This document shows positions 34,559 through 43,114 of a DNA stretch of 64,000 nt, one piece after another. The DNA is from Bradyrhizobium sp. CB1015. Lineage in GTDB: Bacteria > Pseudomonadota > Alphaproteobacteria > Rhizobiales > Xanthobacteraceae. A model generated the notes under the pieces. It did no database searches. It had not been told where the DNA came from and was given only the letters and a program-made list of their open reading frames with translations. Positions within the stretch are counted from its first letter, which is position 1. Each line of letters begins with the position of its first letter. Position numbers and translations under genes: made by a program. The stretch is taken from assembly GCF_025200925.1 (NCBI RefSeq), contig NZ_CP104174.1:5208001-5272000 (forward strand), read 5' to 3'.

Positions 34559-35478
34559 TCAAACCGGTCGCAACAAGACCGGGCCGGCCGGCGGTTCCTG
34601 ACGTGATCCGCCGGCTGCCCGAATATCTGATGATCTGGGTGCCGCTGCTGCTGTCGGCCGCGCATCTCGTGTCGTTCTCGCTGTGGACGCTCTGGATCTC
34701 GTTCACGCCGTCCACGCTGATCCCTGTTACGGGCTGGGTGGGCTTGCGCAACTATTCGGCGGTCACGGCATCGCGCAACTGGCAGATCGCGTTCGACAAT
34801 CTGCTGCTGTTTGGCAGCGCTTTCGTGCTGCTGAGCGCAGCGACCGGCCTCATCCTCGCAATCCTGCTCGATCAGCGCATTCGCGGCGAGAACGTGCTGC
34901 GATCCATCTTTCTTTATCCCTTGGCCGTGTCGTTCGTGGTCACCGGCACGGTCTGGAGCTGGCTGCTCAATCCCGGTCTCGGAATCCAGAAGCTGGTCCA
35001 CGACCTCGGCTGGACCTCCTTCAAGTTCGACTGGCTGATCGACCGCGACATGGCGATCTGGACCATTGTCATCGCTGCCATCTGGCAATCCTCGGGCTTC
35101 GCCATGGCGCTCTTCCTGGCCGGCCTTCGCTCGGTCGATTCCGACATCATCAAGGCCGCGCAGATCGACGGCGCGGGACCGGTCCGAACCTACCGGCGCA
35201 TCATCCTGCCGTCGCTGTGGCCGATCACCGTCACCGTCGTCGTGATCCAGTTGCAGTTCGCGATTTCGACCTTCGATCTCGTGCGCGCGCTCACCAACGG
35301 CGGACCGGGAATCGCGACCCAGCTGCCGGCGCTCGTCGTCTACGATCTGATGTTCCAGCGCAGCCTGCTCGGCCGCGGCGCCGCGGCGGCTGTGCTGATG
35401 TTGCTCATCCTTCTCGCGGTGCTGCTGCCCTATGCGGCGTGGCGATATATCCAGCGACGGCGAGCCGCCCATGCCTGA
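34555..35478 (+). CDS. Sugar ABC transporter permease, MalF/UgpA type
   Basis: A 307-residue inner-membrane protein of about six helices. The EAA loop reads DIIKAAQIDGAGPVRTYRRIILPSLWP, the contact point for the ATPase. It starts with a TTG that overlaps the stop of the binding-protein gene (TTGA) and is thus translationally coupled. Pairs with the next permease. Confidence 0.92.
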   Translation: MIKPVATRPGRPAVPDVIRRLPEYLMIWVPLLLSAAHLVSFSLWTLWISFTPSTLIPVTGWVGLRNYSAVTASRNWQIAFDNLLLFGSAFVLLSAATGLILAILLDQRIRGENVLRSIFLYPLAVSFVVTGTVWSWLLNPGLGIQKLVHDLGWTSFKFDWLIDRDMAIWTIVIAAIWQSSGFAMALFLAGLRSVDSDIIKAAQIDGAGPVRTYRRIILPSLWPITVTVVVIQLQFAISTFDLVRALTNGGPGIATQLPALVVYDLMFQRSLLGRGAAAAVLMLLILLAVLLPYAAWRYIQRRRAAHA

Positions 35479-36328
35479 TCGCAGCTTCGCACCTAGCCGG
35501 ATTTTGATCTATCTCGCCGTTTCGTTGATCGCCGCGGCCTGGCTCGCGCCGCTCGTCGTTGTGGTGCTGAACTCGCTGCGGAGCAACGAGGAGATCGCGC
35601 AGGGATCGATGATCGGCTGGCCGCAGCATCTGGCCTGGAGCAATTACGCCGCAGCCTGGAGCGGCTTCTGCGTCGCCGAGACCTGCGCCGGCATCCGGCC
35701 CTACATGCTGAACTCCGCGCTGGTCACGATTCCCGCCACGATCTTCTCGACCCTGCTCGGCGCAATCGCAGGCTACGCCGTGTCGCTCTGGCGTTTTCGC
35801 GGCGACAACTGGATCTACGGTATCGTGACGCTTGGCCTGTTCCTCCCGCAGCAGATGCGCCTGTTGCCCTGGACCATCGTGCTGCGGGACGTCGGCCTCA
35901 TCAACACGCTGACCGGCCTCGTGGTGATTCATACCATTCAGGGGCTCTCCTTCACCACGCTGTTCTGCCGCAACTATTATGTCGCCATTCCCCATGAATT
36001 GATCCGGGCCGCGCGCATCGACGGGGCGGGCTTCTTTCGCATCTTCTGGCGCATCATCCTGCCGCTCTCCGGGCCGATCCTGATCGTCACGGTGATCTGG
36101 CAGTTCACCCATATCTGGAACGAGTTCCTCTATGGCGTGACGTTCACCACCGGCCAGCAGCAGCCCGTCACCGCAGCTCTCATCGCGCTGTCCGCCGCAG
36201 TCGCCGATATCCCGCAGCATGGCGTGCAGAGCGCAGCGGTGATCATCGCCGCGCTGCCCACGCTGTTGATCTACCTCCTCGGCGGCAAGTACTTCGTCCG
36301 CGGCCTGACTGCCGGGGCCGTGAAATGA
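35471..36328 (+). CDS. Sugar ABC transporter permease, MalG/UgpE type
   Basis: A 285-residue permease with about six helices; the EAA motif is ELIRAARIDGAGFFRIFWRIILPLSGP. It overlaps the first permease by 8 bases. ATG start MPDRSFAPSRILIYLAVS. Together with the preceding permease it forms the heterodimeric channel. Confidence 0.92.
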   Translation: MPDRSFAPSRILIYLAVSLIAAAWLAPLVVVVLNSLRSNEEIAQGSMIGWPQHLAWSNYAAAWSGFCVAETCAGIRPYMLNSALVTIPATIFSTLLGAIAGYAVSLWRFRGDNWIYGIVTLGLFLPQQMRLLPWTIVLRDVGLINTLTGLVVIHTIQGLSFTTLFCRNYYVAIPHELIRAARIDGAGFFRIFWRIILPLSGPILIVTVIWQFTHIWNEFLYGVTFTTGQQQPVTAALIALSAAVADIPQHGVQSAAVIIAALPTLLIYLLGGKYFVRGLTAGAVK

Positions 36329-36338
36329 TGGAGTTGTC

Positions 36339-37448
36339 ATGGCGGCACTGAGCATTCGCGCCCTATCCAAGCGTTACGCCAATCTGGAGGTGCTGAAGGA
36401 CATCGCGCTCGACATCGAGAGCGGCGAGTTCACCGTGCTGGTTGGCCCGTCCGGCTGCGGCAAGTCCACCCTGCTCAACATCGTCGCCGGGCTCGACCGC
36501 CCGAGCGCGGGGACGATCGAAATCGGCGGGCGCGTCGTCAACGATGTCGCACCGAAGGACCGCGACATCGCCATGGTGTTCCAATCCTACGCGCTCTATC
36601 CCTCGATGACGGTGCGCCAGAACATCACCTTCGGCATGGAATGCCGTCACGTTCCCAAGGCCGAGCAGGACGCTGCGGTCGCGAATGTCGCAAAACTGCT
36701 CCAGATCGAGCCGCTGCTCGGCCGCAAGCCCTCGCAATTGTCCGGCGGCCAGCGCCAGCGCGTGGCGATGGGGCGCGCGCTGGTGCGCAATCCCCTGCTC
36801 TTCCTGTTCGACGAGCCGCTCTCCAATCTCGACGCCAAGCTGCGCGTCGAGATGCGGATGGAGATCAAGCGCCTGCACCAGCGCATCGGCGCCACCATCG
36901 TCTATGTCACCCACGACCAGATCGAGGCAATGACGATGGCGACGCGGATCGCGGTGATGCATCAGGGCAGCGTGCAGCAATTCGCCGACCCCGACACCGT
37001 GTACCGCTATCCTGCCAATCTGTTCGTGGCGCGCTTCATGGGCTCGCCGCCGATGAACACCATGCCGGCGCGGCTCGAGGCCAACAATGACGGGCCGGTC
37101 GTCGTGATCGGCGCGGGACGACCCGACGAGCTTCGGCTGCGCCTCAAGGGATACGACGCCGCAGCACCCTTTGTCGGGCGCAAGGTAGTGTTCGGAATCA
37201 GGCCGGAATGCATTGCCGAGGGCAGCCGCACGTTTTCCAGCGAGGCGCCTGTCCTCGTCGAGGCGCCGGTGGAACTGGTCGAGCCGACCGGTGCCGAGAC
37301 GATGGTGTTGTTGCGGCTCGGGGGCGAGCCCGCGATGGCGCGAATCTCCCCGGACATCCGCCCCGCGCCCGGCACGTCCGCCGCCTTCGCGCTCGACACC
37401 CGCCGCATTTGCCTGTTCGACCCCGAGACGGAGCGCCTGATCGCATGA
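36339..37448 (+). CDS. Sugar ABC transporter ATPase, UgpC/MsmK-like
   Basis: A 369-residue ATP-binding subunit. Walker A GPSGCGKST, signature LSGGQRQRVAMGRALVR, Walker B LFLFDEPLSNLD, switch His in VYVTHDQ, and a C-terminal TOBE/MOI domain. MalK-type proteins energise uptake and can serve several transporters. Starts 10 bases after the permease. Confidence 0.95.
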   Translation: MAALSIRALSKRYANLEVLKDIALDIESGEFTVLVGPSGCGKSTLLNIVAGLDRPSAGTIEIGGRVVNDVAPKDRDIAMVFQSYALYPSMTVRQNITFGMECRHVPKAEQDAAVANVAKLLQIEPLLGRKPSQLSGGQRQRVAMGRALVRNPLLFLFDEPLSNLDAKLRVEMRMEIKRLHQRIGATIVYVTHDQIEAMTMATRIAVMHQGSVQQFADPDTVYRYPANLFVARFMGSPPMNTMPARLEANNDGPVVVIGAGRPDELRLRLKGYDAAAPFVGRKVVFGIRPECIAEGSRTFSSEAPVLVEAPVELVEPTGAETMVLLRLGGEPAMARISPDIRPAPGTSAAFALDTRRICLFDPETERLIA

Positions 37449-38212
37449 CGAAGACGACCTATTCCAGCCTTGCCGGCCGCGTGGTGTTGATTACCGGAGG
37501 CGCCAGCGGCATCGGCGCCGCCTTCGTCCGGGCCTTCGCGGGCCAAGGCGCCCGGGTCGGCTTCCTCGACATCGATAGGGACGCGGGCGAAGCCCTAATA
37601 CGGGAGATAGCGGCTTCGTCCGGACCCGCGCCGCTGTTCGTGCCCTGCGATCTCCTCGACATCGATGCCCTGCGCAGCGCGATGGCAGAGGCCCACCGTT
37701 CGCTCGGCGATGCCGCCGTTCTCGTCAACAACGCCGCCAACGATCAGCGCCAGGTTCTCGCTGAGGTGACGCCAGCCGAGTTCGACTGGATGATCGGCGT
37801 CAATCTCAAGCACGTCTTCTTCACAGCGCAAGCGGTGGTGCCGCAGATGCAGGCGCGCGGCGGCGGCTCGATCATCAACATGTCGTCGATCGCCTGGATG
37901 CGCGGCGCGCCGGCGCTGCCGGTCTATGCCGCCGCGAAAGCGGCGATCGTCGGCTTCACCAACTCGCTGGCGCGGTCGGTCGGTCCCGACCGCATTCGCG
38001 TCAACGCGATAGCGCCGGGCATGGTGATCACCGAGCGCCAGCGCCGGCTGTGGTATCCGGACGATCGGGTCATTGCCGAGATGCGCTCGCGCCAGGCGGT
38101 GCCCGATGCGGTGACGCCCGAGGACATCGCCAACATGGCGCTGTTCCTCGCCTCCGACGACAGCCAGCGCATCACCAGCCAGTGTTTCAGGGTCGATGGC
38201 GGACTTGCTTAG
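37445..38212 (+). CDS. Short-chain dehydrogenase/reductase
   Basis: A 255-residue NAD(P)-dependent oxidoreductase. TGGASGIGAAF is the cofactor loop, NNAAND follows strand 4, and the catalytic Ser-Tyr-Lys is seen in NMSSIAW and VYAAAKAAIVGF. An Asp after strand 2 (GFLDIDRD) favours NAD over NADP. ATGA overlap with the ATPase gene, so it is an operon member. It probably oxidises the imported sugar; no lactonase or dehydratase is nearby to identify which. Confidence 0.9.
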   Translation: MTKTTYSSLAGRVVLITGGASGIGAAFVRAFAGQGARVGFLDIDRDAGEALIREIAASSGPAPLFVPCDLLDIDALRSAMAEAHRSLGDAAVLVNNAANDQRQVLAEVTPAEFDWMIGVNLKHVFFTAQAVVPQMQARGGGSIINMSSIAWMRGAPALPVYAAAKAAIVGFTNSLARSVGPDRIRVNAIAPGMVITERQRRLWYPDDRVIAEMRSRQAVPDAVTPEDIANMALFLASDDSQRITSQCFRVDGGLA

Positions 38213-38364
38213 CGCGTGTGCTCATAAAATCGTTTCGGGTCCGCTTTGCTGTCCGAGTGAAACGTCAAACACACATATCAATGCATGCCGCTGGGCCAAT
38301 CGGCGCTTTAAGCGCAGCACACCTGATCGCAAGACGTGATTTTCGACAATAGCGATTGAAACTA

Positions 38365-38389
38365 GGAAACCTTGGGGAGTTCGCGCGTT
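38365..38389 (+). promoter_or_regulatory. EcfG-type general stress promoter
   Basis: GGAAA, 16 bases, CGTT: one mismatch from the alphaproteobacterial EcfG consensus GGAAC-N16/17-CGTT. The predicted start site lies about 25 bases before the small secreted protein gene. Confidence 0.55.
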
Positions 38390-38420
38390 TAGGGGCCGGA
38401 GCAAGCGGTGGAGGAGAAAC

Positions 38421-38738
38421 ATGCGAACAGCAATTCTCGCGTTGATTGTAGTTGCCGGGAGCGCAATTGCCTTCCAAGCAACGGCCCAACAGCAAAAGGC
38501 AGCACCCAGTGAGCAAACCAAGGAGGAGATGAACCGCGACGTAGACCAAGGCCTCAAGGCTGGTCAGCCTGGCGAGCAGATGCAGCGCGATGCGGACAAA
38601 GGGATCAAGACCCGCAACTCCGGAGAGTCCGGATACGTGGCCGATCAAGACAAGCCGGCCGCTTCTGCGCATCCTCCGGGCCGACCGGGAAGTGAGCAGA
38701 CCACGGGTTCGGGTGGCCAGACCAGCACTCCGAAATAG
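38421..38738 (+). CDS. Small secreted hydrophilic protein, 105 residues
   Basis: MRTAILALIVVAGSAIAFQATAQQQ is a Sec signal with cleavage after ATA. The mature protein is disordered, rich in Gln, Gly, Asp and Lys (PGEQMQRDADKGIKTRNSGESG, then Pro/Gly/Thr). GGAGGAG ribosome site. No domain. The EcfG-type promoter suggests a stress-induced periplasmic protein, perhaps for desiccation or osmotic protection. Confidence 0.75.
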   Translation: MRTAILALIVVAGSAIAFQATAQQQKAAPSEQTKEEMNRDVDQGLKAGQPGEQMQRDADKGIKTRNSGESGYVADQDKPAASAHPPGRPGSEQTTGSGGQTSTPK

Positions 38739-38872
38739 AACACTTGGCGTGCGCTCTGCGTCTGTGGCGAGCTGCGTGGGCGCCGGAAGTGGCTAACTCA
38801 CGGTTCGCATTCGGTCCCGGGTTAGCGTACAGGGTACCGGCGCCTCACGGCAGGAATGCTGCCCGTCTGTTG

Positions 38873-40660
38873 TCAGATCGTCACGCGGCTGCCGTCGAAA
38901 CGCGTGAAGGAGAAGCCTTCGAACGGCTCGCGAAGGGTAGCGCGCTCGTCCCGCAACATGCAGATGGCCACTTCCTCACCGACCACCATCGAGGCGGAGG
39001 CGTCGGAACGCCAGTGGATGCCCGCCCAATTCCGTCCGAAGCCGAAATTCACGGCGAGCTTGTTCAACTCTCCGCCGACCGTAAGCGGCGGGCCGTCATA
39101 GGGCACGAGCCTTGTCGGGTCAGCCGGATCGGGCTGCACCGGATTGGCGATGACGCGGCTCTCGTCGAAAAACGCCTTCAATATGGTAGCCGTGACCGCC
39201 CCAACGCTCGTTGCCCCGCCGGGATAGGTGGAGTGGAAGGGAGCGCCCTCCGGATAGGTTTGCGACAACAGATAGGTGCCGTATTTGGCTTTGCTGCGTG
39301 CGAGGGCTTCCGATTTCAGGAAATCATCGTGCAGGGGGTAGTCGCTCACGCCGTTGGCGAGGCGATGGTGCGTCAGAGCGCCGTAAGCCTCCGGCCGCAC
39401 CGCCCGGTGTACGAAATACTTCTGCCAATAAGACGCGCGGACGGAGTTACTGATCCCCGTGGCGAGCAGTGCCTGGACGTAGGGCAACCCGAAGGTGCCA
39501 CCACCGGGGCCCTGGGTTTTCGATTTCCGATACGGGTTCGTGGGGGAGGACACGGGCTCTGCCGGTGGATACATCCCGGCGTAGCGCTTGTCGGCCCCGC
39601 CGCCTGGGGTCGCAAGGAGCAGCGCTGCCGCCCACCCAAGTGCAGGACCAGAGTGGATATACTCTGCGAGATCTCGTCCTGTCGTGATGTATCGCGGTGT
39701 CGCGTCGAACTGCAACTGGCGCTTCGGTGCGGCGCCATTCTGGATGGCCAGCCACTCCTCGTAGTCGGTGAGGAATTCGCTGGCTGGCGACGCGGTACGA
39801 ATTTGAGCACTCATCCACTGTGAGGCATAGGGTACGTCCCTGAGCAGGAACTGCGAGATCAGCGGACCGTCCAAAACGCCTGGAGGCGTGACGGAGCGGC
39901 CCTTCGGGTCGCCTGCGTCGAAATAAAGCGCATTGGCGCGGAACAGCGTGCCGGGCGTGACCCGCCCACCGGACTTCGGCCCTCGGAAATCGGCAAGCTT
40001 GTTGATCTCCTCGGTTGCCGCAAGCACGTCCCGATTGGAGGTGTCGTCGCGCAACTCGGTAAGCGGGACATCACGCAGCAGGGATTGCCAATATACCTCG
40101 ATCGCCTCGCCGCCGCGCTCCGCACTTGCAAGAGCCGGTGCCGGGGGTATTCCGATCTGAGTAGGGTTTATGCCGCTGAGGCTGACTGCCAGCGTGCCCA
40201 AGGGATTGACCAGTTTGCGAGTGCCGCCGAGCGGAATCTTCTCGAAATCGGCGGGATCGCCCGACTGGCAGGCGGCATAGAGAGCCTGCCAAGCCTCCGG
40301 TGTCACTTCGCCGCGTTTGTCGTGCGGCAGGCCACGTGAATCGGAACCGATCTTGTTAGTGTAGCGCGCCTCGTCGCCGTTCGTCGGGTGGGGCGCGACG
40401 GAGATTTTCTCGTTGTTGCTCGCACAAACCCCGCGGACTTCGAAGGCGCGGTGTTTGAACGCCTCGTCGAGCGGTCGGGCATCCGCGCTCGCGGGCTGCG
40501 CCAGCGCCGGGGCGAACCCGGGCATGCTCGGCGGAGGCGCAAGCACGGCGGCGCCAACCGCAATGCCGGTCCCGCCAAGCAGCGAGCGACGAGTGATTGC
40601 GGTCGACAGGCCCGGCGACGCCAGGCGGGATTCAGTTGAATTGGTGGAATGGTCAGCCAT
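38873..40660 (-). CDS. Vanadium-dependent haloperoxidase-like protein (PAP2 superfamily)
   Basis: A 595-residue Tat-exported protein: the signal is ITRRSLLGGTGIAVGAAVLA. The PAP2/haloperoxidase fold has three vanadate or phosphate motifs. The first is WQKYFVHRAVRPEAYG and the third NWAGIHWRSDASASMVVG. The middle P-S-G-H motif is replaced by YPGGATSVGAVTATILKAFF, which lacks the acid-base His near residue 480. Members oxidise halides with peroxide or are acid phosphatases. Altered chemistry is possible. It stands alone behind an FNR/FixK-type site. Confidence 0.85.
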   Translation of the reverse strand: MADHSTNSTESRLASPGLSTAITRRSLLGGTGIAVGAAVLAPPPSMPGFAPALAQPASADARPLDEAFKHRAFEVRGVCASNNEKISVAPHPTNGDEARYTNKIGSDSRGLPHDKRGEVTPEAWQALYAACQSGDPADFEKIPLGGTRKLVNPLGTLAVSLSGINPTQIGIPPAPALASAERGGEAIEVYWQSLLRDVPLTELRDDTSNRDVLAATEEINKLADFRGPKSGGRVTPGTLFRANALYFDAGDPKGRSVTPPGVLDGPLISQFLLRDVPYASQWMSAQIRTASPASEFLTDYEEWLAIQNGAAPKRQLQFDATPRYITTGRDLAEYIHSGPALGWAAALLLATPGGGADKRYAGMYPPAEPVSSPTNPYRKSKTQGPGGGTFGLPYVQALLATGISNSVRASYWQKYFVHRAVRPEAYGALTHHRLANGVSDYPLHDDFLKSEALARSKAKYGTYLLSQTYPEGAPFHSTYPGGATSVGAVTATILKAFFDESRVIANPVQPDPADPTRLVPYDGPPLTVGGELNKLAVNFGFGRNWAGIHWRSDASASMVVGEEVAICMLRDERATLREPFEGFSFTRFDGSRVTI

Positions 40661-40764
40661 GGAGGCCTCCTCCCTCGCGGGAACATTTCGGCAGGATTGC
40701 GCCGGAGCCGCCTGATTACTTGCATGCTGCAGTCGAAATCATTTGCCGGGAGGACACTGAGAGA

Positions 40765-40778
40765 TTGACTCAGATCAA
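40765..40778. promoter_or_regulatory. FNR/FixK2-type box
   Basis: TTGAC-TCAG-ATCAA, near-perfect to the TTGAT-N4-ATCAA class. About 105 bp upstream of the haloperoxidase-like start, a place for a class II activator site at -40 with a 60-base leader. No gene lies close in the other direction. Confidence 0.55.
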
Positions 40779-41057
40779 TGGTGAGTCGAGCAGACCAATT
40801 GTGCACCGGCGGGGACACCGCCCACCGTGTCTTTGCACAGCGCATGTGTCCATCGGAGCAATGACGGTCAGGCGCCGATCGAGGCAAGCACGGCCCCGCG
40901 TTCACCGCCGATAGCCGACATCCCAACAGCCTCGGCGTTACTCGGCTAAGGACCTATTCCGGAAGTCCGCGGCTGTTTAGGATCACAAGCTGCCGATCGC
41001 GGCCAAGCCAATTGCCAGGCCTTCGCCAGCCGACGTTTATGAGACGCCCTAGCTCGT
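40779..41057. other. Intergenic region between haloperoxidase-like gene and lpxB
   Basis: No convincing gene. With the leader at 40661-40764 and the FixK-type box it makes up a 397-bp gap. It has short GC-rich repeats but no clear terminator for lpxB. Confidence 0.4.
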
Positions 41058-42230
41058 TCACCGGCCCTGACGCATCGTCGCGAGCACGATGTCGGCGGCG
41101 AGCACGCTCGGCGATTTGTTGCCGGTCGACATGATCTGATCGAGCCTGGCGAATGCCTCGACCTGCGCTCGGCGGAGCGGCGAATCCGTCAGCAGCGCGG
41201 ACAGCGCAGGCGCCAGCTTCTCCGGCGTGCACGCCTCCTGCAAATACTCCGGAATGACATCCTTGCCGATCACGAGATTGGCGAGAATCACCGAGGAGAC
41301 GCGGATCGCGCGGCGCAGGATGAAGGCCTCGATGGCACCGACGCGATAGGCCGTCACCATCGGAATGCCTGACAGCGCGAGCTCGAGCGTTACCGTGCCG
41401 GATTTCGCCAGCGCGGCGTGGGCGATGCGGAAGGCAGCCCGCCTCTCGTTCTCACCGATCACGATTTGCGGCTTGACCGGCCAGTTCGCGATGCCTTCGC
41501 GGATGGTGGCTTCGAGATGCGGCATGGTCGGCAGCATCAATTCGAACGCGCAGCCCTCACCCCGTAAGCGGCCGAGCGTTGCGCCGAACACGTCGAGATG
41601 ATGCCTGACCTCGCTGCGGCGGCTGCCGGGCAGCACCAGCAGCACCGGCGGCTCACCGTCGCGGCGCTTCTGCTCCTCGGCGCTCGGCCGCAGCGAGCCC
41701 AATTGCTCGATCAGGGGATGGCCGACATAGCTGCAGGGCGGCCCGCCGAGCTTACGATATTCCTCCGGCTCGAACGGCAGCAGGCCGAGCACGTGGTCGA
41801 CATAGCCGAGCATGGTCCGCGCCCGTCCCGGCCGCCATGCCCAGAGCTGCGGCGAGACGTAATCGACGATCGGGATCGCCGGACTGCGCGAGCGCACGCG
41901 GCGGGCGACGCGGTGAGTGAAGTCGGGGCTGTCGATGATGACGAGCACGTCGGGCGCGGCTTCGGTCACGGCATCGGCTGTCTCGCGGATCAGCCGCAGG
42001 ATCTTCGGCAATTGCCGCACCACCGCGGCAAATCCGACGATCGACAGCTCCTCGATCGGAAACAGCGATTCCAGGCCTTGGCGCGCCATGGTGCGGCCGC
42101 CGACGCCGACGAACTGCACGCCGTCGCCGAGGCGCTGGCGCAGCACCTTCATCAGGGCGCTGCCGAGCCGGTCGCCGGATTCCTCCGTGGCGATCAGGAA
42201 GATCTTGCGCTTGGGATCACGCGACATCAC
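41058..42230 (-). CDS. lpxB: Lipid-A-disaccharide synthase
   Basis: Joins UDP-2,3-diacylglucosamine and lipid X to form the lipid A disaccharide at the inner membrane. 390 residues with a GT-B fold. IATEESGDRLGSALM at the start, PIVDYVSPQLWAWRPGRA in the centre and LAKSGTVTLELAL late. Start overlaps the lpxI stop (ATGATG/TGA). Last gene of the leftward lpx group. Confidence 0.96.
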   Translation of the reverse strand: MMSRDPKRKIFLIATEESGDRLGSALMKVLRQRLGDGVQFVGVGGRTMARQGLESLFPIEELSIVGFAAVVRQLPKILRLIRETADAVTEAAPDVLVIIDSPDFTHRVARRVRSRSPAIPIVDYVSPQLWAWRPGRARTMLGYVDHVLGLLPFEPEEYRKLGGPPCSYVGHPLIEQLGSLRPSAEEQKRRDGEPPVLLVLPGSRRSEVRHHLDVFGATLGRLRGEGCAFELMLPTMPHLEATIREGIANWPVKPQIVIGENERRAAFRIAHAALAKSGTVTLELALSGIPMVTAYRVGAIEAFILRRAIRVSSVILANLVIGKDVIPEYLQEACTPEKLAPALSALLTDSPLRRAQVEAFARLDQIMSTGNKSPSVLAADIVLATMRQGR

Positions 42231-43096
42231 GCGGGCAGGCCGATGACGAAGAGATATTTGGCATCGGCAAGCGCGATCATCGCCTGCGGCTCGGCGGCGA
42301 TGGTGTTGCCCGCGATGACGGCGATACCGGCAAGGCCGGCGGCCGCAACGCCCTCGATGGTGCGCGGACCGATCGTCGGCAGGTCGAAGCGTAGATCCTG
42401 GCCGCTCTTCGGCGCCTTCACCAGCACGCCGCGTCCGGTGGCGGCGCGGATGCGGCCCTCCTCGCGCAGGCGCGCGACGCGCGCCAGCAGCGCGTCGGTG
42501 CCCTCGATATCCTCGACCGCCACCACATGTCCGTCGATCACGACCGCAGCCTGGCCGATATCGAACGGACCAAGCGCGGTCAGCACCGCCCGGCCGCGCG
42601 CGATGTCGGTCTTGCTGGCGTCGCTCGGCCAGGCGCGGCTGATGCAGCCCTCGGGCATCAAGAGATCCGGTGCGACGTCCTTGATGCCGACCATGCGGAA
42701 GCCGTCCTGCTCGAGGATGCGGCCGACACCCGACAGCAAATGATCGTCGCCGCCGCGGAAGGCGAGGATGACATTGCCGAGCAGGCGCAGCGTCTTGATG
42801 TCGAACCGGATCTCGGACAGCGAAGGCCGCACCAACGTGCCGATGAAGATCAGGTCGCGGCAGCCCTCCTCGCGGAACAGCCGCATCGCGCGGCCGAGCT
42901 GGCCGACCGAGATCCAGCGATGGCGGAACTTCTCCACCCGCTCGGGATCGCAGACCCCGCGCAGCGGAAACAGCACCGGCGTGATGCCGTGCGCGGCGAG
43001 CGACTCGGCGACCGCGAACGGCATGGCGCCGCCGCCGGCGACGATGCCGACCGGTGAGGAAACCTGCAAAGCCGCCGATGTCGTGCCCGCGGCCAT
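42227..43096 (-). CDS. lpxI: UDP-2,3-diacylglucosamine pyrophosphatase LpxI
   Basis: Hydrolyses UDP-2,3-diacylglucosamine to lipid X; the alphaproteobacterial replacement of LpxH. 289 residues. GIVAGGGAMPFAVAESL and FPLRGVCD at the N-terminus, FIGTLVRPSLSEIRFDIKTL, and the C-terminal DLPTIGPRTIEGVAAAGLAGIAV are family features. Between lpxA and lpxB, as in Caulobacter and rhizobia. Confidence 0.93.
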   Translation of the reverse strand: MAAGTTSAALQVSSPVGIVAGGGAMPFAVAESLAAHGITPVLFPLRGVCDPERVEKFRHRWISVGQLGRAMRLFREEGCRDLIFIGTLVRPSLSEIRFDIKTLRLLGNVILAFRGGDDHLLSGVGRILEQDGFRMVGIKDVAPDLLMPEGCISRAWPSDASKTDIARGRAVLTALGPFDIGQAAVVIDGHVVAVEDIEGTDALLARVARLREEGRIRAATGRGVLVKAPKSGQDLRFDLPTIGPRTIEGVAAAGLAGIAVIAGNTIAAEPQAMIALADAKYLFVIGLPA

Positions 43097-43114
43097 CCCA
43101 AGATCACTCCAAGA

